A stretch of DNA of 64,000 nt from Lophium mytilinum (GCA_010093605.1 MU004186.1:1902616-1966615), one strand, 5' to 3'; shown: positions 1 to 13,109, counted from the first letter of the stretch. Program-made: numbers and translations. The notes: a model not told the origin generated them from the sequence alone.

Positions 1-745
1 GGGACAGAGGAGTGCGGTGGTGACTTCTGTTGCGATGGTGGTCGCGAAGACGATGACGGGGTATTGGAATACCGCGATCCAGGTTCTCTAGATTCGAGAT
101 GTCAGAAAGAATGATGTGGCTGGGTTTAGGAGGAATTTTACCTTAAGCCAGAGAGCGCTGCTCTTACTTCGTTGTGACTTGTTTCGGAGGCTGCTTGGGT
201 TGCCTCGACACCCGATCTCTACGCATAAATCGCCAATTGTTGTAGTTGGAGCTGAGAGCGGATCCGGTATGATATAGTTGACGCAAAGCAGGAAGATTGA
301 GGCAAGGGCGATGGTTTCGCACAGTTTTGCAAATGGCTCTATGTAGGGAGCGGCAGTGTAGGACGCGATACAAGCAAGACCGAAGATGGAGAAAATGGCA
401 GGAATCCAGATGATCCGTATAATCCTGAGGTTCATACATTTAGATCTAGATCTGCATACATAAACAGCTTGAATACTCACAGCTTCTGTTCGGCAGGGTT
501 GGTGTAGTAACGTATATGGAGCCCGGTGAGAAACAACGTGATAAGAATAGTCGCTCCGGTGGTGGCGGCAGCCACGATGAGGATGATGCGTTGGAAGGTG
601 AAACCATCGGAAAACGGTACTTTGCTTGCTGCAGCGACGTGAGTAGGTTACACTTCAAAATTTGCATCATTCTACGAGTCTTACTCGCGAGCTTTGGTAC
701 AATACAGCCTGACTGTGACCGGAGAGATGGGATATGATAGTGCAT
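1..745 (-). CDS. Organic solute transporter alpha / TMEM184 family membrane protein (DUF300), 5' part
   Basis: Four exons on the minus strand, 745-685, 628-481, 424-142 and 87-1, with GT-AG introns of 56, 56 and 54 bases; the joined frame stays open for about 193 residues and leaves the window at the left edge, so the C-terminal half is missing. The start is the ATG at 745, because only this frame splices into the conserved part. Visible: a hydrophobic segment (FQRIILIVAAATTGATIL), a second one beginning EQKLIIRIIWIPAIFSIFG, a third (CETIALASIFLLCVNYIIPD), and near the edge TWIAVFQYPVIVFATTIATE. This order, with the EQ-IIRI-x-P and F-QYP-V motifs, is that of the fungal OSTA/TMEM184/LAZ1 family of seven-helix proteins. 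The fungal substrate is not known; vacuolar or plasma-membrane location is inferred from the family. Alternatives are unlikely given the motif order. Confidence 0.85.
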
Positions 746-1569
746 GGCGTCGAACAATACACAAAAATTTGGGTAATTTTCACAAGTATTTTACAGGAGA
801 TGTGACGTCGGAAGGGATGAGGATGTAGAGATAAACAAGAACAAGATAGCGGGTTGAGCATCCATCTTATAGGCCTCGGGGTAGCAATAGAGGAACAAGG
901 TTCCTTGCGGCGGCGTGTGGATCCTCATCATTCGACAAGCTACTGCACATTGAAACAGGAGTGATGTCTTGTTCAAGAACAAGACCTGAGGCTGTGGGCG
1001 TTCGGAGCTATTGATGCTGGTGTTGCGGCTCGTGGATTGTAGCCCAAATCATGTGCTCGCAGCGAGGTGCCGGTTTGGGCTTAGGCCATTGTAGCACTAG
1101 GACCACTAGGACTCAATAACGTCCAATAGCCTGAAGGTTGAGGATCTCCGGTACGGCTGTGCTAGCCTCCGCCCCCAAATCCTGGGGCCGACTATCTCGG
1201 CGACTTATGTGTATTTCCCTGATATTCGGCGCGGCTTCGGGTTTCGCGCTGCTCAGCTTCCAGGTTCTTGGAAATGAGACTTTACACTTCCAATCATGAC
1301 CAGTGCCACTGATCGATGCCGCTGCTTCTTTTATCCTTCAATCAGCACGCTAGGGTAGCTATAGTTCAAGCTTATGCAGCCAATTTCCACCTCACGATTG
1401 GCTTGCAACACCGGCTAGTATTGTTCTCGCGCCACTTGACCTTTCTTGGAGCAGGGCTGATACTCAAAAGCGGAAGTCTTTACTGAGGTTCGGTGCAACA
1501 AAGCATCTTAATCTTCCTCACGAGATCACCTGATTATCTCTCACTGGATTGCTGTATGGCCATGCTGTC
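746..1569. other. Intergenic, upstream of the OSTA-like gene
   Basis: Lies between the 3' end of the transcription factor gene and the start of the OSTA-like gene, both on minus, so it should hold the promoter of the latter. Short open frames here show no coding character. No repeat or recognisable motif seen. Confidence 0.5.
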
Positions 1570-3278
1570 TTATTGTGACAGAAAGGTTTGTCTAAACCCG
1601 GTCGTCGGGTCTGAAAATGTGTACGAATCAGCCCCTTCACTCACCCTCTCATTCTGCCTAGGCTGATAGAAACCAAGGGGAGGTAACTTAGTAAACCGCT
1701 TGCAGAATTCGAACCCAAACTCGTCTGAAATCCGGCAAAGTACTCCACTGACCCAAGACAACTCGTGTGGCTCAGTCTGCCCTGAAAGCATAAACACTAA
1801 TACACTAGTATCGACGTCAGTCACTGGTCGACAACGAAGAGATTTGGGTGAAACGCTTACCATCCTCGTAGCGGCCCGAGTAGCCTGAGCAACTGTCTTC
1901 TTGGGTACTGTGGTTGTGTGAAGTTCTCTGTGCTACGGGCTATCTCTCTTGCTACAGTAAGAGTAGTCATCCCTTCGTGGGGTAGGGCGATTGCGTTGCT
2001 GGCATCAGGCCTGCGATTGAGCGGCCAAGGGCCAAAAGCAGAGGGAGTTACTGAGTTGTCTTGCAATCGCATGACCAGTCCCAGAACCCACAACATAGTG
2101 AGATGATATTGTTGAATTTCTTCTGCGCGCTTGATATCGGTATAGTAGAAGACCCTGTCCAAGCATCTGGGCCGGTTGAGGTTGCTCACAAGACTGCTTC
2201 GGGGCATAGAAATTGTTTCCGCAACGACATCCGGGTAGGTAGATTCCCAGTTGAAACGCCACTCGAGGAGGCTCTTAAACGTGTCAATCAGCTTCTGCCT
2301 AACATTTTCTCGCAGAGCTTGCTCCTCATTTGGGCCAACGGGATTACGCGCTGCGATTGGGCCGTTCCGCTCCAGGCGGTCCATGTCTTCAGCGAGACCA
2401 GGGATATTGGCAGAAACGTCCAGAAGGAAATGCTCCGTCGTCTTCGGGGTTGGCTGCATCGCCCAGGGGATCGTCTTCCACTCTTCTCTCTCTAGAAAGG
2501 TTCTTTTCCTAGTAACGAAGGCCTGTCCGATAAGTGTTCGTCGGAAGAAGAGGAAGTAATCGTGATCTGGAGCTAATTGATGTCTTCGCGGACCTCGAAC
2601 TTCCATCAGCCTTCCAATGCCACCAGCATGCTCCACCCAGCCGACATCGCTAGTATTCATGATCATCTCGTAGTAGTACAATGCTAGCGCTGAAAGCATG
2701 ACCTGTTGACTTAGTGACGCCTCTTCCGGCTTGCAGATCTCAAGAGCCAATCGATGAACTGCTTGACCATAGAGTCGACGGCCTTGGCAGAGGAGTTCCT
2801 CGTTGCTGCCATGCATCCGGCCAAAGTAAGTGGTGGCAAGGCTGCTCACAGCGGTGTAGCCGAGCTTTGCCGAGTCGGTAGAAGCCACGGCGGAGTCCCA
2901 GACATGAGAGGTGAGCGGCGAGTTTTGGTTGTTGCCGAAGAGTGTTCGAGTCAAGTAGGCGAGACATATCTCGTCCTGGAATGGTGACAGTGTGGGCTGC
3001 TTGCTGATGGCCAACTGCACGTTGGGAGTCTGGCTGTCTTTCGGCGATATCGAAGTCACGTCTCCGCTCGATTTCTCCCTCGTGCGACTGCCGGCTTTGG
3101 ACGACGCAGGAGTGGCGAAGCGGCTGCCTTCATCAACGAATGTCAGGTCTTTGGGGTAGCCCTCACATGGAAATCCACTGTTTTGGCACCGTGTGCACAC
3201 GGGTTTGCTCTCGTCGCACTTCACCCGTCGCCGGCGACACGTCTTGCAGCCCCTAGAACGACCGCCCCTCCCAACCAT
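1570..3278 (-). CDS. Zn(II)2Cys6 fungal transcription factor
   Basis: Two exons, 3278-1861 and 1804-1570, giving 550 residues. The N-terminus carries a complete binuclear zinc cluster: Cys11, 14, 21, 28, 31 and 38 (C-x2-C-x6-C-x6-C-x2-C-x6-C) followed by the basic run typical of Gal4-type DNA-binding domains. The rest (from about residue 90) resembles the fungal-specific transcription factor domain of the Fungal_trans_2 group. The long first frame stops soon after residue 472; a GTAAGC donor at 1860 and a CTAG acceptor at 1805 (56-base intron with a CTGAC branch-like site) restore a family-like C-terminus, CVLVFMLSG followed by ISDEFGFEFCKRF. A nuclear DNA-binding regulator; target genes cannot be read from the sequence. 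It is followed by the OSTA-like gene on the same strand, but a regulatory link is not shown. Confidence 0.88.
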
Positions 3279-4591
3279 AGCGTAGGGCTAGTCTCGGAGG
3301 TTGCAAAAGCGGGGATCAGTGAAGGAAGCCACGGCGATGCGACCAGCTTTGCGACAAGCTTTCGGATAAGCCTTCTTCACGCGAATTGATCGTCGTAAGA
3401 TGTTAAGAAGGGCTCGCAAATTGCCACAAATGCGGGTGGCGGCGCAGCTCTTGATCAGCGTGTTCCATCTGCCTTGATGTTGTGGACTTAATCCTGCATG
3501 ACGTATTCATGCCTCACCTCGCCGACCGAAGCTGTCGGGAACGGCGCATTATTGCCTAGGGCTGTTCAAATCTAAGTAGGGCTTATGTATGCCGTTGACT
3601 TACAGCCTATAGCCACGTCCGCGATTAGCTTACCATGGAAACATTGGGTAACAGGGCCTTTGGTCCCTGGGAAGGCTATTGCAGCCTATCTTATCAATTG
3701 GATACCGCGTCTTTCGGCGAAAGCCACCCGCAGGCCATCCGTCGAGCGTGGCCATGGACTGTCGAGTACTCGCCAAGGTGGTCTCGAGAATATACCATTG
3801 GAGCTCCAAGCCTCGTTTCGAATGTGGCCACCCCAGTTCGGCGTTTAAAGGAGCCCCTATCAGAGGTAAGCTTTTGGCACCTGTAAATTGCGAAGTAAGC
3901 CCTATTGCTGAACAAGATAGGCACAGCCTAGCTACCACACAAGGGTTTCCTAGTTGATAGGTGGTTGATGTGTACTAAAAGTAAGTGTAGTTGACGCCCG
4001 TCGTCGCCGCTGGAAGGCGGAGCAGTGAACACACGCCAATCGCGTAATCTCGAGAAACGCTCCGGATTCAGTTAGACGAGAATGCAATACAACGTCTGCA
4101 CCGAAATGGTAGATGGAAAAGTGACAGTCTTTGCTAAAGATTTGGCTGCACATCTCGCCAACCCTCATGAGCTGATCACCGCCGACTCAGCCTCATGCAT
4201 CGAGTGTCTGTTACGTTGCTGGTATTTTCGGATCGACATCGATTTGAAACGAAGTTTGGACGAAATCAAGGGTTGGTGGATGTTGGCCTTTCAAGGTCTT
4301 GAGTCAAGCTATTACATCCATGCCATTTATCCTACTTTAGCTGTCACTCTGCGATAATGCGCGCCAGAATGGTGCTTTTCCTTTGAGGAACCCTCCTAAG
4401 ACGTGGCATCATTGGTTCGCCTAAAGTACACTAGCATACACGGGACTTATACAAGTAATACCAAGAGTGCTTCCTTGCTTCCTCTAAAGATACCAGATGT
4501 CAGCTACAATAGCGCTGAAACGTATCGCTTGTAAGGCTACAGAGCTCCACTGTCTAGTCGCTCCATTCCCCTAGGTTTCCCCTTTAACTTG
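3279..4591. other. Intergenic left flank of the transposon block
   Basis: Normal base composition up to the Copia target duplication at 4587-4591. It should contain the promoter of the transcription factor gene. The longest frame (4082-4357, +, 91 codons) has no recognisable domain and I do not call it a gene. Confidence 0.5.
4587..4591. repeat. Copia target-site duplication, left copy (ACTTG)
   Basis: ACTTG directly precedes the left LTR and recurs at 20345-20349 directly after the right LTR. A 5-base duplication is what LTR-element integrases make. Confidence 0.85.
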
Positions 4592-4721
4592 TGTTGAAAG
4601 GAATACTAAGTTAATTAATTAACCTAGGTAGAGGGGGAATAGAGCTATCTATATATCTAACCCTAAGCCTAATTTCTCTTATATTAGAATACTAGTTAGC
4701 CTAAGCTAACTACTTCTAATA
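4592..4721 (-). repeat. Copia LTR, left copy (3' LTR of the minus-strand element)
   Basis: About 95% identical to 20215-20344. The outer end TGTTG is intact; the inner end reads TAATA where the other copy has CAACA, a RIP-type change. Confidence 0.9.
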
Positions 4722-5776
4722 CTTCTATATAATAATATAAGAGAATATAAAGGCGTCTAGATATAGCTAAGATACTTCTATAGATAAGAAACCCTATTCT
4801 ATACCCCTATCTACCTAGTAATTCCCTTTAATAGTATAGTATATAGCTAGCTATATTACTTTCTCTTATAATATATTTATCTTTTAATAATATGCCTTCT
4901 TCTCTATAGAAAGATCTATATCTTTATCTTTAGCCTTTTAAATAACTACTTTTTCTATCTTATTCTAAGCCTTTTAATATATAGTTTAGAATTTATATCT
5001 AGGTTTAAATAGTATAGAGAAGATTACTTTAATAGAATTCTTTTTAACTTCTAGGTACTTATAGTAATAGAAAAACTCTATATTCTTTATAGTCTAGAAT
5101 ACCTAGTAGAATTCTATAGAAGAGTTAGAAGAAATAGAAATAGAATTATTAGTATTATTAAGTATATATCTATAAGAATAGATATAGAAGAAAACTAGAA
5201 TAAAAGGTTAATATTCTTTTCTCTTCTAAATTCTCTTAATCTTAGTATAGAGAATATATATAGGCCTTACTATTTCCTTAGAAACTAGAGATATATATCT
5301 ATTTAAGCTAGAAGTAAAGATTTAAGAAGAATTAACTAAGTAGAAGAAAATAGTCTAGGTTTTAACGCTAATATATCTAGTATAGGGAGGGGAATCTAGA
5401 TAATAAGAACTAGAAGAAGGTAGAGAAGATAGAGAAGAACTAGAAGTAGAGAAAGGTATAGAAGTAGAAAAAGTAGTAGAAGAAGAGTAAGAAGAAGCCC
5501 TAAAAGAAAATAAAAAAGAAAAGAAAAAAGATAAAACTTTAGAAATAATAATAGAAGATAAATTAGATTAAACTAGAACTAGAGTAGAAACCTTATCTTT
5601 AAAACTAGATTTCTTAGAAAGTTTTTATACTTCTCTTCTTCTAAAAGTATTAGATCTAGTTTTAATCTTAGAAGAATTTAAAGAAAAAGTAGCTCTTTAA
5701 GAAGATAGAGCTTTAGATAATCTAGAAGTATTATAAGGTTTATATTATACCTATCTTCTATTACTATAGGCCTAGA
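4722..5776. other. Unassigned Copia-internal segment, part 1
   Basis: Lies between the Copia 3' LTR and the Gypsy insertion and continues at 13997-14625 once Gypsy is removed. No gag, protease, integrase, reverse transcriptase or RNase H motif seen. On plus, about 5410-5560 reads as a Glu/Lys-rich stretch (EEALKENKKEKKKDKT); on minus the same bases give a Ser-rich stretch. Because RIP has removed TGA and made TAA/TAG in all frames, neither strand can be called coding with confidence. Confidence 0.5.
5772..5776. repeat. Gypsy target-site duplication, left copy (CTAGA)
   Basis: CTAGA directly before the left Gypsy LTR matches CTAGA at 13992-13996 directly after the right one. Confidence 0.85.
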
Positions 5777-5996
5777 TATTATAGCTATAATATAATTTCT
5801 ATTATAATACGTTTCTAATATATATAATAGCGTTATATGCCCTCTAGTATATAATTACTATTACATAACTAGGCTTAGCGCCAGCCTTGCCTACCTCTTA
5901 GCTAGCGCTCCGCGCCCTTCTTTCTCTCTTATAGCTACTTTATTTATATATACTAATATTAGGTCTTCTCTTATAATCCGCTATTACACTATAATA
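5777..5996 (+). repeat. Gypsy 5' LTR
   Basis: 220 bases, matching 13772-13991 at about 95%; about 12 differences, all C/T or G/A. It keeps a GC-richer core near 5880-5925. Confidence 0.92.
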
Positions 5997-7959
5997 TAAA
6001 GTAGCTATCCTTCTAGCTTCTAGAAGTTTCTAGAAGTACTTTCTTTTCTATCTACCTATATACCTACCTAGCTAATTTAATAGGCTAAAATTTTAATATA
6101 TAAATCTAATACTCTCTATATTAATATAGAGAGACTTAAAAGAAGGCTCTATAGCTTTATAGTAAGAACTCTATATACCCTGCCTACTATAGTTAGCGCG
6201 CAGGCTCTATAAATCTACTTACTATTATATATAACTAACTAATCTAATATAAAGCGTAGTTACTTTCTACTAATAGAGTAAGAACTATATATACCCCGTT
6301 AGTAATAGGCTAGCGCATAGGCTCTATATACCTACTTACTACTATTACGCGCAACTAACTAGTCTATACGTAGTTATTCTATTTTTATTTACTAATTAAA
6401 GGCAGCTACTAAGTATAGTACTAGCCGCCTAGAAAAGTATATCTACTTTTAAGCTTTTATAGAGGACCTACACCCTCTACTCTATACTAACCTTTTTCTT
6501 CTTATTAGATAGTTAATAAATACTTACTAGTAAAGATATAAATAACACCTCTAAAACTAGCTATACTAAGCTATAGTAGAAAAACTTTAACTCTATATAG
6601 TATAGCTATACTAAGCGCGCAGCCTATAGGTTTACCTTCTAGCGGTAAAGCTAATAAGTGTCTAGTTATTCTTACTTATACTTCTGCCCTCCCTTTTAAC
6701 TTATAAGCTACTTAATCTACTCTTATATCTAACTCTTAAGAGGCGTATAAGCTTAATTACTAAGAAAAGAAAGCCGCCTATAAAATAGGCGGCGGAGGAG
6801 TATTATAATACTAACTAACTATAACCCTAGAAGCTCTTACTACGCGCGCTAAGAAATTTAGTAATCTAGAACTAGATATTTACCTTCTACTAAACTAATT
6901 TAGTACTAACCTACTATAAAGCTAAGCCTATTATAACCTTACTAACTCTACTAAGTAGAATACTAATAATAAGGCCTACGCAGATTAAGGCGAAGATAAA
7001 GAGAACTTTAAGTTATTCGCTAAAATATCTATACCTTAAGCCGTCTAATTTACTAAACCCCTAGTTAACCTAACTACTCTATTCTTCTTCTAAATTCTAA
7101 TTATTTTAAAGGACTAGGTTATTACCTCTACTACTAATACTATTATAATTTTAAATATCTACCCTACCTAAGAATAGCCTAATATAGCTAACGCAGGCGT
7201 AAGTTCCGCTAGAACTAGCGGCCAACTATCTAATTATTAATAGTTACTCCTTATAGATAATAATAATGGTATAGTCTTTACTATTAACTAAGCTAGAAAT
7301 AGCTAATCTATTAATATTACTATTAATAACGCAGAAGAGCTTTATAATATAGCTTAAGATAAATATATTAGTATTTATACTACACTACTTAACTACTACT
7401 AAGAACTAGGCAAGTTATATAAAGATATTAGAAATATAATAGTAGCTATTTAATAGAAAGATAATAAGATTATATAACTTTAAGAATAGAATACAGGTAT
7501 AATAAATAAGGTTAAACTTAAAAACCTTTACAACTAATACGTAAAGCTCTATTACCAGGTAGCTAAAATATATACTAACGCTACTAACTTTACTAATAAA
7601 CGCGATCGCCTTACTAAGTAGCTCGCTAATAAGAATAAGAAGAATAACGCTTAGGCTATTCTTATTACTAAGCTTAGTATTAAGATTAAAGGCCTTACTA
7701 CTAAGATAGCTAAGGTTACCTTTTACTGTAATTAATACTAATAGTAGTGTAATACCTTCCGCGCCTAAGATATAGAATATAAGAAGAAGTATAATTAAGC
7801 TATATAGCAGCAACCCTAAATACACTTCTAATAAGATAACGCTACTATCTAGGGCGACTACAGCTACCTCTCTAATAAAGGCGATAATAATAACCTACCT
7901 AACTATAACTACTTTACCTAGCCTAACTTCTTATATAATCTAAACGCCTAAATTACTAT

Positions 7960-8420
7960 AAACTTATATTAGCTATATACTAAGTTTTATAACCTATAGA
8001 AGTTTAAAGAATATAATAACTAGTTTAAATATAAGTTATAAAAAGCTTACGCCTACGCTATCTTCTATAATAAGCCTTAAGACTTCCGCAATAAATAAGC
8101 TAAGCTTAAGTATATTAGATTATACTGCATAGAATTCGCTAATAGCGTAGTATATAATTACACCTAATAGGACCGCCCTATAAATAATAACTTTAAAATA
8201 GTTAAAGAGATATTTAAGATAATAGACTCTTACTTTATAATTAAAGATAAGGCTATAGCTATAAATAATAAGCTTTATAGCTAGCAGGCGTATATAAAGT
8301 ATAATAAGAAATAGTCTATTTTTCTTCTTTAATTCTAGGAAATAATTTCTATAGATAATAATAGAGAGATAGACTTTATTAACTAAAAGGGATAGCTTAA
8401 GCGCCTTATTACCCCTAAAC
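7960..8420 (+). pseudogene. Gypsy gag-like region (degraded)
   Basis: In one plus frame the broken translation resembles the retrotransposon gag domain: an aromatic/Lys-rich stretch with FYNL, FKEYNN and KYIRLYCIEFANS blocks. The region upstream (6,900-7,840) is Lys-rich and Ala-poor. Segment edges are approximate, and I could not place an unambiguous zinc knuckle. The stretch between the LTR and the protease (about 3.2 kb) is long for a chromovirus gag. Confidence 0.55.
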
Positions 8421-9229
8421 TCTAGACTTAGATCTTTAGCGCTGCTAATAACTACGCGTTCTAGCTAGAACTAGTTGCCGCTATTAACTGCGCAGTATTA
8501 TATCTTGCTAGTAAGCGTAAACGCGCCTGTAAATAGTATTATACTAATAGCCTATTATAGAATAATAGTAATAAATTAGAATATACTAATAAGCTATTTA
8601 CTAAGAAGTCTAATTATAGCTTCTAGAACTTTAACTGTAACTCTAAGATATACTTATTACGCTTTATTATAGATAATAGCTTATGCTACTAAGACTATAA
8701 TAGTAATACCCGCCGTATTTATCTCCCTCCTGCGGTAACTAAAGTACTTAGTAAATAGAATAAGAACGTCTACTATAACTACCTTAAGATAGAATACTAT
8801 ATATTAGATCGCGACTATTTCTATATAAAAAACGCCCCTCCCTCTAAAGAGATAGTCTAATAATACCTTATCTATTTCTAAAAAGGGCTTAATCTAAAGC
8901 TCTCTATAATTTACTATATAGATAATTCCGCATTTAATATTAAGCTTAGTAATACCCTTACTACTATTAACTATAATAGCAGCAATAATAACACCGCGCA
9001 AGGAAACTCCTTAGATAGTAAGGATTTTCCTTAGACTCTAACTATAGTTACAGTTAGAGTCTAGTAGATATTTATCTTAGTATATTAGTTGCCCGCATTT
9101 ATAAACTAGAGTAACTACCCTCTAAGCTAGATAAACTTAAGCTCTCTATCTATGCTATTAATTCCTCTAAAGAAGTTATATAAGGAAAATAGCTTAACTT
9201 TAAATATAGAATCTATACTTCTACTACCG

Positions 9230-9500
9230 GCGTTATTAATAGCAGGTGCTTAATAGATATAGGCTACTTATACCTAGCTTTTATATTATAGATATTTATA
9301 AAAGCCTATAAGCTTATAATAGTTCTAATTATAAAGCTAATACTACTATACCTTACTAACGGCCGGTTAACACTTATAGTTACGTATAAAGCTTAAATTA
9401 TGCTATTACTTAAATTCTATATTAAATACCTATAGTGCTACGTTACTAATCTTTAGAGCTATAATATTATTCTTAGTATACTCTAGTTTAAGTGCTATAA
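9230..9500 (+). pseudogene. Gypsy retropepsin (degraded)
   Basis: LIDIGYLYLAF near 9,250 corresponds to the LIDSG-type active-site motif, with the Ser/Gly side changed by RIP; NIILSI near 9,470 corresponds to the ILG-x-P flap-side motif about 70 residues later. Together with its place just ahead of the reverse transcriptase this supports a retropepsin remnant. Confidence 0.7.
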
Positions 9501-10149
9501 GCCGCGTTCTATATAGGGAGAATATATACTAGATTTTAATTCTAACTACTATATAAGCTACTATCTATATATAGACGGCTGCCAACGCGTCTAGAGTAAT
9601 AGCCGCGACTAAGATATTACCTATAAAGGAAAGAAGCTATATAATAGCGCCTTATATAAAATTATTAATTATTACTATAAGCTTAGCCTTAATCTAGATA
9701 AAGCTAATAACTTTCTTACTAAATATTATAAGCTTACCTATAAAGGTAAGAAAGACGCTATTATTAGACTATAAGATAAAGACTTTAATAAACTTTACTA
9801 TCTTAATAAGAATAAGGCTATTTATACTATAGCTAATAATTCTACCCTCTATAGGCTTACTAAGCTTAATAATACCTTAGCTAAGAAATAAGCCGCGTTT
9901 ATAACTAATCTATTTATAATTAATCTAGCCAACTATAGAAAGTTCTTTAATAAGATAAATAGGCCTTCTATTACTAATATAGAAATTAAGTAGCTTCTTC
10001 TATATTAGCTTTACTATCTCTATAACACCTAGAACCCCTAAGTAGCTAATATATTACCCCCTTACTATAATATAGATTATACTATTAACCTTATACCTAA
10101 TAGTAAGCCGCCCGCATAAAAGGTCTATAGCCTCTCTAGAGACTAAGCT

Positions 10150-10900
10150 ACTATAGTAAAAGCGTTTATTAATAAGATACGCTCTAAAGGCTTTATCTAA
10201 CTAAGCTTATTCTTCTTTACTACCCTAATACTTATTATTAAGAAACCTGGAGGCGGTCTTTATATCTATATAGACTATAGAGGACTAAATAATATTATAA
10301 TTAAAAGCTATAATATACTACCTTTTATTAAGAATACGCTTATACTATTAGCTAAAGCTAAATACTATACTAAGCTAGATATTATTAGCGCATTTAACGC
10401 CCTATATATTAAGAAAGAAGATAAGTATAAAATAGCTTTTCTAATATAATAGGGTCTATTTAAGTTTATAGTCCTTCTATTTAGCTTATATAACGCCCTA
10501 AGCTTATTTTAAGTATATATTAATAATACGCTATATAAAGATCTAGACCGCTACTATATAGCCTATATAAATAACGTGCTTATCTTTAGTAATAGCCTAG
10601 AGGAATATAAGAAGTATATTATCTCTATAGTTACTAGATTAAAAGACGCGGGACTCTTTCTTAATATTTATAAGTTAGAATTTACTATTTAAGAAGTTAA
10701 GTACTTAAAAGTTATTATAAAAGTTAATAGCGTCCGTATAGACCCTTATAAAGTTTAAATAGTACTTAATTAGCCTACTCTAAGAAATCTTAAAGATATT
10801 TAAGCCTTTTTAGGTTTCTATAACTTCTACTATTACTTTATTACTAGATACTCTAAGTTTATAGTACCTCTCTCTACGCTTACATTATCCGCTAGAAAAT
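10150..10900 (+). pseudogene. Gypsy reverse transcriptase (degraded)
   Basis: Clear block order: PILIIKKPGGGLYIYIDYRG near 10,230, KLDIISAFNALYIKKEDKYK near 10,375, then YINNVLIFSN at 10,564-10,593. The last is the Y-x-D-D box with both Asp codons changed to Asn by G-to-A, so the polymerase catalytic residues are lost. KYLKVIIKVNSVRIDPYKV and AFLGFYNFYYYFI follow, as in Gypsy elements. Confidence 0.92.
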
Positions 10901-11029
10901 TATTTAAATTCCCCTAGAAAGATAATAGTAATAAGGCACGCGCGTTTACCCGCATTAAGAAATGTTTTTAGAACGCCCCCTAGCTAGCGCTATAGAACCT
11001 AGACTATAAGATATAGGTTAAATATAATT

Positions 11030-11400
11030 TCTTAGATTATATAGTAGCGGCCGTGCTATTATAGGTTTAACTAGATAGTACTCTATAGCCTATCGCCTTT
11101 ATATTATAATGGATAACTCTATAGTAAATTAACTATACTATCTATAATAAAGAACTTCTTACTATTATTCTAGTATTTAAAGACTAGCGCCTAGAGCTTA
11201 CCGGCTAGGGGTAGAAATATAGTAGTTCTATTAATATTATCTCTAATTATAAGAATCTTTAGATATTTATAATAACTAAATAACTTAACTATTATTAAGC
11301 TTAATAGGCTAAGTTCTTAGTAGAATTTAACTTTAAAATTATATATAAGCCCGGTAAGCTTAATAATAAGCTAGATCTTCTTATTTAATAACCCGGCGAT
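11030..11400 (+). pseudogene. Gypsy RNase H (degraded)
   Basis: PIAFIL near 11,090, INYTIYNKELLTIILVFKD near 11,130, and FLVEFNFKIIYKPGKLNNKL near 11,310 match, in order, the Gypsy RNase H blocks (the usual ends are NYEIYDKELLAIV and FKIVYRPGK). Several stops lie inside. Confidence 0.88.
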
Positions 11401-12189
11401 AAGCCCTCTAAAGGTAACGCTTGCTATAAATATTAGAAGTAAGTTATACTTAAGCCTACTAACTATAAGCCTAATATATACTACGCTATTAACCTAGCTT
11501 ATATTCTTATAGATAACGCCCCTAAGTATACTATTATAGACCTAGCCTCTATAATATATAACCTTAGTAAGTTTAACTAGCTAGAGAATAATAAAGTCTA
11601 ACTAGTAGTTACACGCACGCGCTAAATAAGATTACGCCTAGAGCCGCGCGTAGATAAGATAAAGAATTCTACGCCGGAGTCCTCTATAGGAGATAAGATA
11701 AATAATTCTTCTAAGTAAAAATATAGTTCTAATGCTAAGCTATATAATGCGTTAAAACCCGTTCTTACTAGCAACTAGATCTCGCGCTGTATTAAGAAAG
11801 CCTTTTAGGCTAACCCTATTATATAAGCAGTTAAATACGCTAAGCAGTATAATAAGTAATAACTACTAGCTTAATTCTATTATAACTATTATCTATAGAT
11901 TAAACTTAGTAACTATAATATAATTAATAACTTTCTCTATATTTATAGAAAACTATATATACTAGCTATACTAAAATTATATACTATAATTATCTATTCT
12001 ATATATAAACCTAAGCTAGTAGGTTATATAGAAATAACCTCTATATACGCTAGGCTAAGTAACTACTACTACTAGCCTCTTATAACCTCTAACGTTAATT
12101 AGTATATAGGCGCTTATATAACCTATCGCCGCTTAAAGTACTCTAGAGAAGGTAAATAAGGCCTTCTTTACCTACTACTAATTCCGCAT

Positions 12190-12780
12190 TACTACTAGCA
12201 TAATATCTTAGTAGACTTTATTAGACCGCTGCCTATCTATAAATAATAGGGCAGGAAATACAAGCATATTATAGTTATAGTTAATTAACTATCTAAAAAG
12301 AGAAAGTTTATTCCGCTTAATTCTATAGAAGTTAAGCTAGTTATCTAAGTATTTATTAAATAGATTTAGTGTAAGAAAGGCTATCTATATACTATTATAT
12401 TTAATTAAGGCGCCTAGTTTATATTATACTTCTAGAAACGCCTCTACACCTATATTAGTACCTTACCTAAGTTATTCTTATTATTTTACCCTAAAATAGA
12501 TAGCTAGACTAAGATTACTAATATAGTACTTAAGTAATACCTGCGCGCCTATATTAATTATAAATAAGATAACTAGATAGACCTTCTACCTATTACTAAA
12601 TTTAAGGCTAACTACGCTAAAATAATAATAGGCGTATTACTATTTATAGTAACTAAAGGCTATAATCTACGCTTAGAATTAGAACTAGTAGATAACTCTA
12701 TTAAACTAAAGAGCCCCTAGAAATTACTTTAAGAGAAAGCTAACGCCCTAGCTAAATAAATTAATTAACTTTAACTCTTC
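12190..12780 (+). pseudogene. Gypsy integrase core (degraded)
   Basis: DFIRPLPI near 12,215, KYKHIIVIVN, LSKKRKFIPLNS, FILYF near 12,420, KITNIVLK and YLRAYINYK near 12,510-12,560 appear in the order of a chromovirus integrase core. The downstream GVLLFIVTKGYNLR and the KFKVGNKVILDAYNIK block near 12,850 correspond to the integrase C-terminal region. Confidence 0.88.
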
Positions 12781-13109
12781 TTATGTAATAAGCTTATCTA
12801 GGTCTAAGCATATTAAGCTTACTACGCGAACCTTAAGCGCAAGCCCGCACCTAAGTTTAAAGTAGGTAATAAAGTAATACTAGACGCCTATAATATTAAA
12901 ATACAGCGTCTAAATAAATTACTTAACTATAAATAGCTAGGACTATATAAAATTACACGCGTTATTAATAATAGCGCCTATAAGCTTACACTACTATAAA
13001 CTATAAAGGGGCTATTTAATATTTTTTATCTATAGCTACTCTATAGAGTTACCTATAAGCCGCTTAAAGGCTAGATATATAATAAATCTAGCCCTATTAA
13101 GGTTAATAA

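Noticed and set aside
3585-4357. Plus and minus frames of 70-100 codons in the left flank
   Set aside because: Mutually overlapping and without domains.
5410-5560. Glu/Lys-rich plus-strand stretch as a definite gene
   Set aside because: In RIP DNA both strands read open apart from TAA/TAG; kept only as a hint in the findings.
7415-7825. 136-codon minus-strand open frame inside the Gypsy element
   Set aside because: It is antisense to the gag side, has Leu/Ile/Ser/Tyr composition produced by AT-rich RIP DNA, and shows no domain.
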